Assembly (NCBI RefSeq): GCF_000317595.1
Contig: NZ_AEJC01000056.1
Location: 1-64,000 of the forward strand
Length of the DNA stretch: 64,000 nucleotides
From: Streptomyces ipomoeae 91-03
GTDB lineage: Bacteria; Actinomycetota; Actinomycetes; Streptomycetales; Streptomycetaceae
Direction: 5' to 3'
Shown here: piece after piece, positions 7,300-16,228 of the stretch
Position numbering within the stretch: position 1 is the stretch's first letter
Layout: every line of letters starts with the position of its first letter
The notes under the pieces: model-generated
Told to the model about the DNA's origin: nothing
The model's input: only the letters and a program-made list of their open reading frames with translations
Database searches by the model: none
Made by a program: the position numbers and the translations under genes

Positions 7300-8174
7300 C
7301 TACGGCACCAGCGGCCGGACCTCCTCCGCCACGAACCGCACGAAACCTTCCGGGTCCGGCTCATCCCCCGTCGGCTGGAGGACGACCATGTCGGCGCCGG
7401 CGTCCGTCAGGCGTTGGACCGCCTTGGCCACGGCGGTCGCGTCCCCGGCGACGCCCAGGTCCGGGACGGAGGCCAGGCCCTCGGCGGTCAGTTCGGCACG
7501 CAACCGGGTGGCGGCGTCCGGGCCGGTGGCGGTGAGGAGGTAGACGATCAGCTGGTGGGGGTCGGTGCGGGCCGCCAGTTCCCGGCCCTCGTCGATGAGT
7601 TGGCGTGCCCGGCGGACGCCGTCGGGCGCGGTGCCGGCGTGCAGAATCGTGCCGTCGGCCGCCTCTCCGGCGAGGCGGAGTGTGCGAGGGCCGGTTGCTC
7701 CGGCCAGCAGCCGCACCTCACCCTCCGGGGGCCAGTCCAGCGCGACGTCGTCGAGCTTGACGTAGCGGCCCTCCGTCGTGATGCGCTCCCCGCGCAGCAG
7801 GGCACGCAGTGCGTCCAGGTGTTCGCGGAGGAGTGTCAGGGGGGGGAGTCGGCTCGTGCGCCGACCTGGCCCATCCAGTCCTGTACGCCATGCCCCACGC
7901 CGACGATCGCACGGCCCGGGAACAGGCGGTCCAGCGTGGCCAACTCCATCGCCGTGATGGCGACGTTCCGGAGGGGGACGGGGAGGAGGCCCACGCCCAC
8001 TCGTACGCGTTCGGTCCAGGCCAGCGCGGCCGACGCGGCCGAGATGCCGCCTTCCCGGAAGCAGTCCTCCCAGAGCCAGAGCTCCTCCAGGCCGGTCTCG
8101 TCGGCGAGGCGGGCGATGTCGCGGAGTCGTTCGGGGGGCAGTTGGGGCCGGAACACGGCGCCGAGTCCAGTCAT
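7300..8174 (-). pseudogene. LLM-class flavin-dependent oxidoreductase, frameshifted
   Basis: Two adjacent frames together make one luciferase-like monooxygenase (F420- or FMN-dependent oxidoreductase) of about 290 residues. The N-terminal part (start 8174) has FRPQLPPERLRDIARLADETGLEELWLWED and the VGVGHGVQDWMGQVGAR segment, and stops at 7836. The C-terminal part continues as LTLLREHLDALRALL and ends at 7300 with GADMVVLQPTGDEPDPEGFVRF. The break is in a run of eight G at 7839-7846; one extra base would restore the frame. This may be a sequencing error, a true mutation or a slippage site. As written the gene encodes only a 112-residue fragment. Confidence 0.8.
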
Positions 8175-8228
8175 GAGGACTTCCTATCCGGCGGACGGTT
8201 CCCCGACAACGGGATTACGCCCGCCCGC

Positions 8229-8768
8229 TCACGCGCCCACCGTCCCGTCCACCCCCTCCCGCAGGAAGTCCGCGTGGCCGTTGTGGCGGCCGTACTCCAG
8301 CAGGACGTGCAGCATCACCATCCGCAGGGAGACCTCTTCCTCCCATCTCGGCTGGTAACCGGCGACATCCAGGGACTCCGCCGTCCTCTCGATCCGGCGG
8401 GAGTTCGCCACCTCCGCCTCCCACGCCGCGAACGCCTCCGCCCTGGTCGAGGCGGTCGCGTCGTACGCCGCCTGGAAGTCGAAGTGTCTGTCCGACCAGA
8501 CCATGGGCGCGTCATGGTCCTCGAACACACGGCGGAACCAGGCCCGTTCGACCTCGGCCATGTGCCGGACGAGGCCGAGCAGCGACAGGGTCGACGGGGG
8601 CATCGACCGCTGCCGCAGCTCCTCGTCCGTCAGGCCTTCGCACTTCATCGCGAGGGTCGCACGGTGGTGGTCGAGATAGGCCCGCAGCATCTCGCGTTCA
8701 CTGCCGAAGAGGGGTGGGTCCGGGCGGTGGGTGGGGACCATGCGGTTCGCGCTGTTTTCGTCGGTCAC
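8229..8768 (-). CDS. DinB-superfamily protein (DUF664-like)
   Basis: A 179-residue four-helix-bundle protein of the DinB/DUF664 group. Three putative metal-ligand histidines lie in the expected places: one in GLVRHMAEVERAW and two in HVLLEYGRHNGHADFLREGVDG near the C-terminus. Actinobacterial relatives include mycothiol- or bacillithiol-dependent S-transferases, but many are uncharacterised, so no substrate is claimed. A single gene with non-coding sequence upstream to 9030. Confidence 0.85.
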   Translation of the reverse strand: MTDENSANRMVPTHRPDPPLFGSEREMLRAYLDHHRATLAMKCEGLTDEELRQRSMPPSTLSLLGLVRHMAEVERAWFRRVFEDHDAPMVWSDRHFDFQAAYDATASTRAEAFAAWEAEVANSRRIERTAESLDVAGYQPRWEEEVSLRMVMLHVLLEYGRHNGHADFLREGVDGTVGA

Positions 8769-8919
8769 TGCTCGCGCCCTTTCGCCGTCGGATGAGTCGG
8801 AGTCAAGTCGTCGGACCGGTCGGCGAATCCTGCCATCGCGTTGTCATCGAGTCCGACCGAGCCCTCACCGGGCAACTGCCGGACCCGCATTCTCCTGTCG
8901 GCGCCCTCTGACGCAGAAA

Positions 8920-8957
8920 GCCGGTGAGGGCTCCCGTCCCCACGGGCCCTCACCGGC
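8920..8957 (-). terminator. Strong hairpin downstream of the MMPL gene
   Basis: Arms GCCGGTGAGGGC and GCCCTCACCGGC are perfect complements. The stem continues inward (CCCGT/ACGGG, with a 2-nt bulge) to a CCCC loop. It lies ~75 bp past the stop of the MMPL exporter (9031), whose transcript it probably ends. Confidence 0.75.
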
Positions 8958-8974
8958 GGTCCTGTTCGGGAGCC

Positions 8975-9017
8975 GGTGCGTCGGACGCGTACCGCTCGGT
9001 GCGTCGGACGCGTACCG
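8975..9017. repeat. Tandem direct repeat, 20 bp x2
   Basis: The 20-mer GGTGCGTCGGACGCGTACCG occurs at 8975-8994 and again at 8998-9017 (period 23), between the MMPL stop and its terminator. Each copy is partly self-complementary. Function unknown. Confidence 0.7.
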
Positions 9018-9030
9018 GCTCACCGGCTCG

Positions 9031-11280
9031 TCACGCGCGCACCAGCTCCTTCTCCTCGTCGTCCTCGTCCGACCGCTTCGGCTCGTCGGCGTCGAGCGTG
9101 CGCAGTCCCTCACCCTCGACGTCGACGTTCGGCAGGGCGCGGTCCAGCCACTTCGGCAGCCACCAGGCCTTCTTGCCGAGAAGGGCGAGGACCGCCGGGA
9201 CGATCGCCATGCGGACGACGAAGGCGTCGAAGAAGACGGCGACGGCGAGGCCGAAGCCGATCATCTTGACCATCGACTCGCTGGAGGTGATGAAGCCGGC
9301 GAAGACGGCCATCATGATGATCGCCGCGGCCGTGACCACCCGGGCGCCGTGCTTGAAGCCGGTCACGACGGCCTGGCTGGGCTTCTCGCCGTGGACGTAT
9401 GCCTCACGCATCCGCGTCACGAGGAACACCTCGTAGTCCATGGCCAGGCCGAAGACCACGCCGATCATGAAGATCGGCATCATCGACATGATCGGGCCGG
9501 TCTCCTCGACGCCCAGCAGGCCGGACAGCCAGCCCCACTGGAAGACCGCGACGACGGCGCCCAGCGCGGCGAGCACGCTCAGCAGGAAGCCGAGGGCCGC
9601 CTTCAGGGGCACCAGGATCGAACGGAAGACCAGGATCAGCAGGAGGAAGGCCAGGCCGACGACGAGACTCAGGTAGGGGACCAGCGCGTCGTTCATCCGC
9701 TGCGAGAAGTCGATGTTCATGGCCGTCTGGCCGGTGACGAACACCTCCGCGTCCGTGTCGGCCTTGATGTCGGCACCGGTGTCACGGATGGCGTGGACCA
9801 GGTCCTCGGTCTGTGTCGACGCGGGCTTGGAGCCCGGGATGACGGTGATGATGAAGGTGTCGCCGGCCTTGTTGAGCTGGGCCGGGGCCACCGCCGCGAC
9901 ATCGTCCAGTCCCTTGATCTTGTCGGCCACCGCCGTGGCGGCGGCCTGCGGGTCGTCGCTCGCCTTGGCGTCGCCCACGATCATCAGCGGGCCGTTGAAG
10001 CCGGGACCGAAGCCCTCCGACAGGATGTCGTAGGCGCGGCGCTGCGTGGTGGACGTCGGCTGTGTGCCGTCGTCGGGCAGACCCAGTTCCATCGAGGTGA
10101 CCGGGACCGCGAGAGCGCCCAGGCCGACGACGCCCAGGAGCAGGACGGCGACGGGACGGCGGACGACGAAGCTCGCCCAGCGGGTGCCCATGTTGGGCCT
10201 GGCCGCCGTCTCCGGGCTCCCCGAGCCCTCCGCGGCCTTCTTACGACGGCCGAACAGCTTGCTCTTCTCACCCGTCGGCTGGACCTTCCGGCCCGCGTAG
10301 CCGAGCAGCGCCGGGATCATGGTCAGGGCGATCAGGACGGCGATGACGACCGTGCCCGCCGCCGCGAGGCCCATCTTGGTCAGCATCGGGACGTTGACGA
10401 CCGAGAGGCCGGCCAGGGCGATCACGACCGTCAGGCCGGCGAAGACCACCGCGGAACCCGCCGTGCCGGTGGCCCGTCCGGCGGCCTCCTCGCGCTCTCG
10501 GCCCTCGGCCAGCTCGGACCGGTAGCGGGAGACGATGAACAGCGCGTAGTCGATGCCGACCGCGAGGCCGATCATCACCGCCAGGGTGGACGTGGTCGAG
10601 CCCAGCTCCAGGGTGCTGGCGAGGGCGGTGATCACCGAGACGCCGATGCCCACGCCGATGATCGCCGTCAGCAGCGGCAGCCCGGCCGCGACCAGCGAAC
10701 CCAGGGTGATGACGAGGACGATCGCGGCGATGGCGATGCCGACGACCTCGCCGGCCCCGGCCTCCGCGACCGTCTGGAGCGCGTCACCGCCCACCTCGAC
10801 GGTCAGCCCGGCGTCCCGTGCCTGCTGCGCGGCCTCGTCCAGGGCATCCCGGGTGCTGTCCTTCAGCTCCGGGCCGGCGACCTTGTAGGACACCGAGGCG
10901 TACGCGACCGTGCCGTCCCGGCTGACGGCGTTGGCGGTGTACGGGTCGGCGACGGAGACGACCTCGGAGCCGTGGGACAGCTCCTTGACGGTCGCCTCGA
11001 CGGTCGCCTTGTTGTCGGCGTCGGTCATCTTCTCGCCGCTCGGCGCCTTGAAGACGACACGGGCGGTCGCTCCGTCGGCGCTCGTGCCCGGGAAGCGCTC
11101 ATCCAGCAGGTCGAAGGCCTTCTGCGCCTCGGTGCCGGGTATGGAGAAGGAGGTGGTGCCCGCGCTGGGGGCACTGGCCGCGCCGACGCCCGCGAGCGTC
11201 AGCAGGGCCACCCAGATCAGGGCGACGAAGTGTCGTCGCCGGAAGGCGAGTCGGCCGAGTTTGTAGAGGAATGTGGCCAC
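9031..11280 (-). CDS. MMPL/RND-family membrane exporter
   Basis: A 749-residue MMPL transporter, an RND-type proton-driven exporter of lipids or drugs. It has the two-fold layout: a first helix (HFVALIWVALLTLAGVGA), a large extracytoplasmic loop (~45-185), a helix bundle containing GLAVGIDYALFIVSRYR, a second helix and loop (from ~375), and a second bundle with GLAMDYEVFLVTRMREAY. In the family, the Asp-Tyr pairs of the two bundles mediate proton coupling; both are present. The C-terminal tail is acidic (DADEPKRSDEDDEEKE). It lies downstream of a TetR regulator on the same strand, with an unusual 225-bp leader of small hairpins between them (11332-11408). Confidence 0.92.
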   Translation of the reverse strand: MATFLYKLGRLAFRRRHFVALIWVALLTLAGVGAASAPSAGTTSFSIPGTEAQKAFDLLDERFPGTSADGATARVVFKAPSGEKMTDADNKATVEATVKELSHGSEVVSVADPYTANAVSRDGTVAYASVSYKVAGPELKDSTRDALDEAAQQARDAGLTVEVGGDALQTVAEAGAGEVVGIAIAAIVLVITLGSLVAAGLPLLTAIIGVGIGVSVITALASTLELGSTTSTLAVMIGLAVGIDYALFIVSRYRSELAEGREREEAAGRATGTAGSAVVFAGLTVVIALAGLSVVNVPMLTKMGLAAAGTVVIAVLIALTMIPALLGYAGRKVQPTGEKSKLFGRRKKAAEGSGSPETAARPNMGTRWASFVVRRPVAVLLLGVVGLGALAVPVTSMELGLPDDGTQPTSTTQRRAYDILSEGFGPGFNGPLMIVGDAKASDDPQAAATAVADKIKGLDDVAAVAPAQLNKAGDTFIITVIPGSKPASTQTEDLVHAIRDTGADIKADTDAEVFVTGQTAMNIDFSQRMNDALVPYLSLVVGLAFLLLILVFRSILVPLKAALGFLLSVLAALGAVVAVFQWGWLSGLLGVEETGPIMSMMPIFMIGVVFGLAMDYEVFLVTRMREAYVHGEKPSQAVVTGFKHGARVVTAAAIIMMAVFAGFITSSESMVKMIGFGLAVAVFFDAFVVRMAIVPAVLALLGKKAWWLPKWLDRALPNVDVEGEGLRTLDADEPKRSDEDDEEKELVRA

Positions 11281-11331
11281 GGGGCGGTACTCCCGTTCAG
11301 GTCGTGGACGTGCGGAGGGCAGGACTGATCA

Positions 11332-11408
11332 GCCCGTGCGGGGGCATGGCGGTGCCCGTGCGGGGGCGTGGTGGCGCCCATGCGGGCGTGTTGAAGCCCG
11401 TGCGGGGA
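11332..11408 (-). repeat. Four hairpin-forming repeats in the leader of the MMPL gene
   Basis: Units beginning GCCCGTGCGGGG (one copy GCCCATGCGGG) start at 11332, 11354, 11376 and 11396. Each CCCGTGCGGG core folds on itself. They lie between the tetR stop (11506) and the MMPL start (11280), so they would be in the mRNA leader or in the promoter of the exporter. Confidence 0.65.
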
Positions 11409-11505
11409 CAGGGGCTTACGCAGGGGTGATCGGCCCGACGACGATGGGGGAGGTCGCGTCAGGTAAGGGGCAGCCACCGGAGAGGGCGGCTGCTACGCGG
11501 AGGTG

Positions 11506-12105
11506 TCAGTCGGTCGGCACACCGAGGGCCGGAAGGACCACGGCGTCGATGTACGAACGGAGGTAGGCCTGCGTCGGCGGACGGTCCTCCAGGAGGGTCC
11601 GCGTGGCGAAGGCGCCCAGCATCATGTGCACGATGTAGCCGAGCGCCGGGTTGTCCGGGTGGACTTCCCCACGGTCGACCGCCCGCTGGACGACCCGCCG
11701 GAATTCCTCCATCTCGGGGTCGACCAGATGCTCCCGGAACGCCGCCAGGAGCTCGGGATTGCCGTGCACCACCATGAACAGGCCCCGCATCAGCTGGGCG
11801 TTCTGCTCGATGGTGCAGTCGTCCTCACGGGAGGTGAGGGCATGCAGGTCGCCACGCAGGGACCCGGTGTCGACGTCGGCGATGCTGCCCGGCTTGTTGG
11901 CCCGCATCGCCTTCGCCACCAGCTCGACCTTGCCGCCCCACTGGCGGTAGAGGGTGGCCTTGCTGGACCGGGTGCGCGCGGCCACGGCGTCCATGGTGAG
12001 GGCGTCGTAGCCGACCTCCCGGAGCAGGTCGAGCACGGCCGCGTAGAGCTCGGCCTCACGCTCGGGCGTGAGCCGACTGCGGCGCACAGTCGCGGTCTCA
12101 GTCAT
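11506..12105 (-). CDS. TetR-family regulator of the MMPL exporter
   Basis: A 199-residue TetR regulator. The N-terminal HTH is clear (LREVGYDALTMDAVAARTRSSKATLYRQW, residues ~25-55); the C-terminal ligand domain has the TetR_C-like GYIVHMMLGAFATRTLLED. The ATG at 12105 has AAGGGGAGTGGG just upstream. It is followed on the same strand by the MMPL exporter and is divergent from the tricorn protease. Two near-identical 15-bp palindromes at 12232-12246 and 12279-12293 in the divergent promoter are the obvious operators, so it may control itself, the exporter and the protease. Confidence 0.92.
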   Translation of the reverse strand: MTETATVRRSRLTPEREAELYAAVLDLLREVGYDALTMDAVAARTRSSKATLYRQWGGKVELVAKAMRANKPGSIADVDTGSLRGDLHALTSREDDCTIEQNAQLMRGLFMVVHGNPELLAAFREHLVDPEMEEFRRVVQRAVDRGEVHPDNPALGYIVHMMLGAFATRTLLEDRPPTQAYLRSYIDAVVLPALGVPTD

Positions 12106-12231
12106 CCCACTCCCCTTACTCCGGCTGCACGTTCGAGACGACAAGGCTACCGGCCGCATGCCATGTGACCGATGAGCCAGATGGACCTGGGGCCGTCTCC
12201 CATGGCAGAGCTCGGACATCCCGCCTCCCAA

Positions 12232-12246
12232 ACGAAACGGTTTCGT
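12232..12246. promoter_or_regulatory. TetR operator candidate 1
   Basis: ACGAAACGGTTTCGT, a palindrome around one central base. It lies 126 bp upstream of tetR and 126 bp upstream of the tricorn start. It is the exact reverse complement of the second site. Confidence 0.7.
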
Positions 12247-12278
12247 ACATCTATGAAGATACCCTGAGAGTCAGAGAA

Positions 12279-12293
12279 ACGAAACCGTTTCGT
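12279..12293. promoter_or_regulatory. TetR operator candidate 2
   Basis: ACGAAACCGTTTCGT, centred 47 bp from the first site, with matching AAA flanks. Paired TetR-type sites in a divergent promoter suggest dual control. Binding is inferred. Confidence 0.7.
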
Positions 12294-12371
12294 ACGTGTG
12301 CTGGCTCACGCTCCCCGCCGCCACCCGTCCCACAAGTTGCCGCGCCCCTCCACCCAGCAAAGCATGGGGAG

Positions 12372-15300
12372 GTGAGCGACGCCTACGAGAACACGGCCGG
12401 GACCCCCGGCTACCTCCGCTTCCCCCACCTCAGCGGCGACCGGCTCTGCTTCGTCGCCGAGGATGACCTCTGGCTGGCCCCGCTCGACGGCTCGGACCGC
12501 GCCTGGCGGCTCACCGCCGACCGTACGAAGGTCGCGACCCCGCGCTTCTCGCCCGATGGCCACCAGATCGCGTACACGAGCTGGCGCAACATCGTCCCGG
12601 AGATCCATCTGACCGCGGTGGACGGCGGCCGGCCCTCCCGCCGCCTCACCTACTGGGGCAGCCCGGACACCGAGGTCTGCGGCTGGACCCCGCCCGACGA
12701 GCAGGGCCACTCGGACATCCTGGCCGTCGCCTCGCACGGCGAGCCCTTCTCGTACTTCACCTGGGCGTACAAGGTCCGCCTCGACGGCGACCCCGGCCGC
12801 AAGCTGCCCTGGGGCCCGGCCTCCGCCATCCAGGTCGCCGAGATCGACGGCGAGCGCAAGACCCTGCTGCTCACGGGCACGCCCCCGCACGAACCGGCAT
12901 CCTGGAAGCGCTACCGGGGCGGTGCCATGGGCCGCCTCTGGCTGCACGGCGAGCGGCTGCTGGCCGACCTCGTCGGCCACCTCCACTCCCCCATGTTCGT
13001 CGGCGGCCGTATCGCCTTCCTCTCCGACCACGAGGGCGTCGGCAACCTCTACTCCTGCGCGTACGACGGCTCCGACCTGCGCCGGCACACCGACCACGAC
13101 GCCTTCTACGCCCGGCACGCGGCGAGCGACGGCACCCGGGTCGTGTACCAGTGCGCGGGCGACCTCTGGCTCGTCGACGACCTCTCCCCCGACTCCGTCC
13201 CCCGCCGCCTCGACGTACGGCTCGGCGGCCCGCGCACCGGCCGGCGGTCGTACCAGGTGCCGGCCGCGCAGCACGTCGACGGCATCTCGGTCGACGACAC
13301 GGGCCGGGCCAGCGCGGTCGTCGTACGCGGCAGCCTGTACTGGCTGACCCACCGCGACGGGCCCGCCCGTACCATCACCGACGCCCCCGGCGTACGCGTC
13401 CGGCTGCCCGAGATGCTCGGCTCCGGCGGGCAGGTGGCGTATGTGACGGACGCGGAGGGCGAGGACGCGATCGAGATCGCCTACCTCCCCCGGGCATCCG
13501 GCGACCGCGAGCCCCGCCGACTCGCCTCCGGCGAACTGGGCCGCGTACTGGAACTGGTGTCGGACCCCGCCGGTGAACGCCTCGCCATCGCCGCCCACGA
13601 CGGCCGCCTCCTCCTCATCACCGTGTCCGACGAAACGGCTGCCGCCGCAGGGGCCGAGGAGTCGGAGGATGAGGAGCCGGGTCGCGAGGAGTCGGGTGGT
13701 GAGGAATCGGGTGGTGAGGGGTCAGGTCGCGAGGATCCGAATGGCGAGGTCACCGAGCTGATCACCTCCCTCAACGGCCCTGTCCGCGACCTCGCCTTCT
13801 CCCCCGACGGCGCCTGGCTGACCTGGTCCCACCCGGGCATCGGCCGCTCGCTCCGCCAGATCAAGATGGCGCGCATGAAGGACCGTCACATCGTCGACGT
13901 CACCAACGGCCGCTTCGAGGACGAGAATCCGGTGTTCACGAGCGACGGCCGTTACCTGGCGTTCCTGTCCTGGCGCGGCTTCGACCCGGTGTACGACGTC
14001 CACACGGGCGACCTCTCCTTCCCGCTGGGCTGCCGCCCGTACCTGGTGCCCCTGTCGTCCGCCACGCCCTCCCCCTTCGCCCTGAACCCCGACGGCCGCC
14101 CGGTGGCCGGGGGCATGGCCGAGGCGGAGGCCGAGGACACCGGCGGCACGGTGACCGTGGAGATCGAGGGCCTGGAGAACCGGGTCACCCCCTTCCCGGT
14201 CACCGCCTCCAAGTACTCGGCGCTCCACCCCGTCGCCGGCGGCGGTCTGGTCTGGCTGCGCTGGCCGATCTCGGGCGCGCTGGGCGAGACCTTCGCCAAC
14301 CCGGCCGACATGACGGGGCGCCCGACCCTGGAGTACTTCAACATCAGCAAGGCGAAGAGGTCCGAGCTCGTCGAACACCTGGACTGGTTCACGGTCAGCG
14401 GCGACGGCTCACGACTGGTGGTCGTCGACGAGGGCGACCTGCGTGCCGTCCCCTCCACCGAGCCCGGCGACAGCGACTCGACCGTCTGGATCGACCTGCG
14501 GCGCATCATGCACGAGGTCGACCCCGGCGCGGAGTGGCGCCAGGCGTACGCGGAGGCCGGCCGTCTCATCCGCGCGTACTTCTGGGACCCGAGGATGAGC
14601 GGCATCGACTGGGACGCCGTTCTCGACCAGTACCGCCCGCTCGTCGAACGGGTGGCGTCCCCGGACGAGTTCGCGGACCTCCTCCGCGAGGTCCTGGGCG
14701 AACTGGGCACCTCCCACGCGTACGTCGCCGCCGCCCGCCGCAACGAGGGCCCGCCCCACTACCAGCGCCGCCAGGGCCTGCTGGGCGCCAACTTCGTCCA
14801 CAGGGACGAGGGCTGGATGGTCCGCCGCATCCTCCCCGGCGACTCGTCGGACTCCAAGGCACGCTCGCCGCTGGCCGGGACGGGCATCAGGGAGGGCGCG
14901 GTGCTCACCCACGTCGACGGCCGCCCGGTGGACCCGATGACGGGCCCGTATCCCCTCCTCGCGGGCGCGGGCGGTACGACGGTGGAGCTGACGTTCCTGT
15001 CGGCCGAGGGCGAGGGGCGCTCCCGCCGCGTGGCCGTGGTCCCCCTGATCGACGAACGCCCCCTGCGCTACCAGGACTGGGTGGCCAAACGCCGCGCGGT
15101 GGTACGGGAGCTGAGCGCCGGCCACTGCGGCTACCTGCACATCCCCGACATGGGCGGCTCCGGCTGGGCCCAGTTCAACCGCGATCTGCGCATGGAGGTG
15201 TCCCGGCCGGCCCTGATCGTCGACGTACGCGGCAACGCGGGCGGCCACATCAGCGAGCTGGTGATCGAGAAGCTCACCCGGACGATCCTGGGCTGGGACC

Positions 15301-15764
15301 TCACCCGCAACGCCCAGCCGGTGTCGTACACCTCCAACGCGCCGCGCGGCCCGGTGGTCGCCCTGGCCGACGAGGCGACGTCCTCGGACGGTGACATGAT
15401 CACGGCGGCCTTCAAGCTCCTGAAGCTGGGCCCCGTCGTGGGCCAGCGCACCTGGGGTGGCGTCGTCGGCATGACCGGCCGCCACCAACTGGGCGACGGC
15501 ACGGTCATCACCGTCCCCATGAACGCCGCCTGGTTCGACGCGTACGGCTGGTCCATCGAGAACCGGGGCGTCACCCCCGACGTGGAAGTCCTCCGCACCC
15601 CCCTCGACTGGGCCGAGGGCCGCCACGCCCAACTGGCGGACGCGGTCCACCTGGCCCTGGACCTCCTGAAGACCAACCCGGCAGCCACTCCGCCCGACTA
15701 CAGAGAAGCCCCGAACCGCACCCGCCCGAAGCTGCCGCCACGCAACGCCCACCCCTCGGGTTAG
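12372..15764 (+). CDS. tri: Tricorn protease homologue (S41 family)
   Basis: An 1130-residue tricorn-type protease, a large cytoplasmic enzyme that trims peptides released by the proteasome. The N-terminal half is WD-like beta-propeller repeats (LRFPHLSGDRLCFVAEDDLWLA and similar). A helical C1 region, a PDZ region (~835-905) and the C2 catalytic domain follow. The catalytic set matches Thermoplasma tricorn: S781-H782 in LGTSHAYV, nucleophile S1005 followed by D1006 in EATSSDGDM, and E1063 in WSIENRGV. A Glu/Gly/Ser insert from a 15-bp tandem repeat sits at residues ~434-458. The GTG at 12372 gives the family N-terminus, but the GGGGAG ribosome site is abnormally close. Divergent from tetR. 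Confidence 0.92.
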   Translation: MSDAYENTAGTPGYLRFPHLSGDRLCFVAEDDLWLAPLDGSDRAWRLTADRTKVATPRFSPDGHQIAYTSWRNIVPEIHLTAVDGGRPSRRLTYWGSPDTEVCGWTPPDEQGHSDILAVASHGEPFSYFTWAYKVRLDGDPGRKLPWGPASAIQVAEIDGERKTLLLTGTPPHEPASWKRYRGGAMGRLWLHGERLLADLVGHLHSPMFVGGRIAFLSDHEGVGNLYSCAYDGSDLRRHTDHDAFYARHAASDGTRVVYQCAGDLWLVDDLSPDSVPRRLDVRLGGPRTGRRSYQVPAAQHVDGISVDDTGRASAVVVRGSLYWLTHRDGPARTITDAPGVRVRLPEMLGSGGQVAYVTDAEGEDAIEIAYLPRASGDREPRRLASGELGRVLELVSDPAGERLAIAAHDGRLLLITVSDETAAAAGAEESEDEEPGREESGGEESGGEGSGREDPNGEVTELITSLNGPVRDLAFSPDGAWLTWSHPGIGRSLRQIKMARMKDRHIVDVTNGRFEDENPVFTSDGRYLAFLSWRGFDPVYDVHTGDLSFPLGCRPYLVPLSSATPSPFALNPDGRPVAGGMAEAEAEDTGGTVTVEIEGLENRVTPFPVTASKYSALHPVAGGGLVWLRWPISGALGETFANPADMTGRPTLEYFNISKAKRSELVEHLDWFTVSGDGSRLVVVDEGDLRAVPSTEPGDSDSTVWIDLRRIMHEVDPGAEWRQAYAEAGRLIRAYFWDPRMSGIDWDAVLDQYRPLVERVASPDEFADLLREVLGELGTSHAYVAAARRNEGPPHYQRRQGLLGANFVHRDEGWMVRRILPGDSSDSKARSPLAGTGIREGAVLTHVDGRPVDPMTGPYPLLAGAGGTTVELTFLSAEGEGRSRRVAVVPLIDERPLRYQDWVAKRRAVVRELSAGHCGYLHIPDMGGSGWAQFNRDLRMEVSRPALIVDVRGNAGGHISELVIEKLTRTILGWDLTRNAQPVSYTSNAPRGPVVALADEATSSDGDMITAAFKLLKLGPVVGQRTWGGVVGMTGRHQLGDGTVITVPMNAAWFDAYGWSIENRGVTPDVEVLRTPLDWAEGRHAQLADAVHLALDLLKTNPAATPPDYREAPNRTRPKLPPRNAHPSG
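13671..13745 (+). repeat. 15-bp tandem repeat x5 inside the tricorn gene
   Basis: Five in-frame 15-bp units (13671, 13686, 13701, 13716, 13731) of the type GAGGAGTCGGGTGGT encode a run of EESGG-like pentapeptides. It lies between propeller repeats, so it should form a flexible acidic loop. Copy number is likely to vary between strains. Confidence 0.85.
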
Positions 15765-15774
15765 CAAAGACTCA

Positions 15775-15835
15775 GGGCCCCTCCAAAAGAAGGCCCCCTC
15801 CAAAAGAAGGGCGCCCTCCATGAGAAGGGCGCCCC
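15775..15835. terminator. Three-copy repeat / hairpins between convergent genes
   Basis: Three imperfect copies of a CCCTCCAAAAGAAGG-like unit, the last forming GGGCGCCC-N10-GGGCGCCC. It sits between the converging tricorn gene and the small Gln-rich gene and probably terminates both. Confidence 0.55.
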
Positions 15836-15871
15836 ACGCCTTGGCCAAAGCCGAACCGCAGCCGGCCGGAA

Positions 15872-16123
15872 CTACACGTCGTAGTCCTGGCTGAACCGGT
15901 CCTCGGCCTCCTGCTGCTCACGCTCCGTCTCCGACTGCCGCCCACGCTGCCCACGCTGCTGCCGCTCACGCTCCCGCTGAGCCCGCTCACGCAGTTGCTC
16001 AGGAGTCAACTCCTTCTGACCCTGCTGCCCCTGCTGACCCTGCTGGCTCTGCTGACCCTGCTTGCGCTTGGTCTGCTGCTTGAGTTCGTCGGCCTTGTCC
16101 TGGAACTGGTCCTTGATGCCCAT
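15872..16123 (-). CDS. Small Gln/Arg-rich hydrophilic protein
   Basis: An 83-residue highly charged protein of unknown function. It starts MGIKDQFQDKADELKQQTKRK, which looks helical. A QQGQQGQQGQ repeat (residues ~24-35), an Arg/Glu-rich predicted coiled segment and the tail DRFSQDYDV follow. The ATG has GGGAGTG at a good distance, and the amphipathic start resembles small stress-associated actinomycete proteins, but I recognise no named family. It converges with the tricorn gene. Confidence 0.7.
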   Translation of the reverse strand: MGIKDQFQDKADELKQQTKRKQGQQSQQGQQGQQGQKELTPEQLRERAQRERERQQRGQRGRQSETEREQQEAEDRFSQDYDV

Positions 16124-16228
16124 GTGTTTTCACTCCCGTAGTGGGTGAGGGGATCGGGCTCGATCAGACAAACACGGGCGAACACGGCACGCATGTCGAT
16201 CAGTCACACCACGTCACGGCCCACCCGG

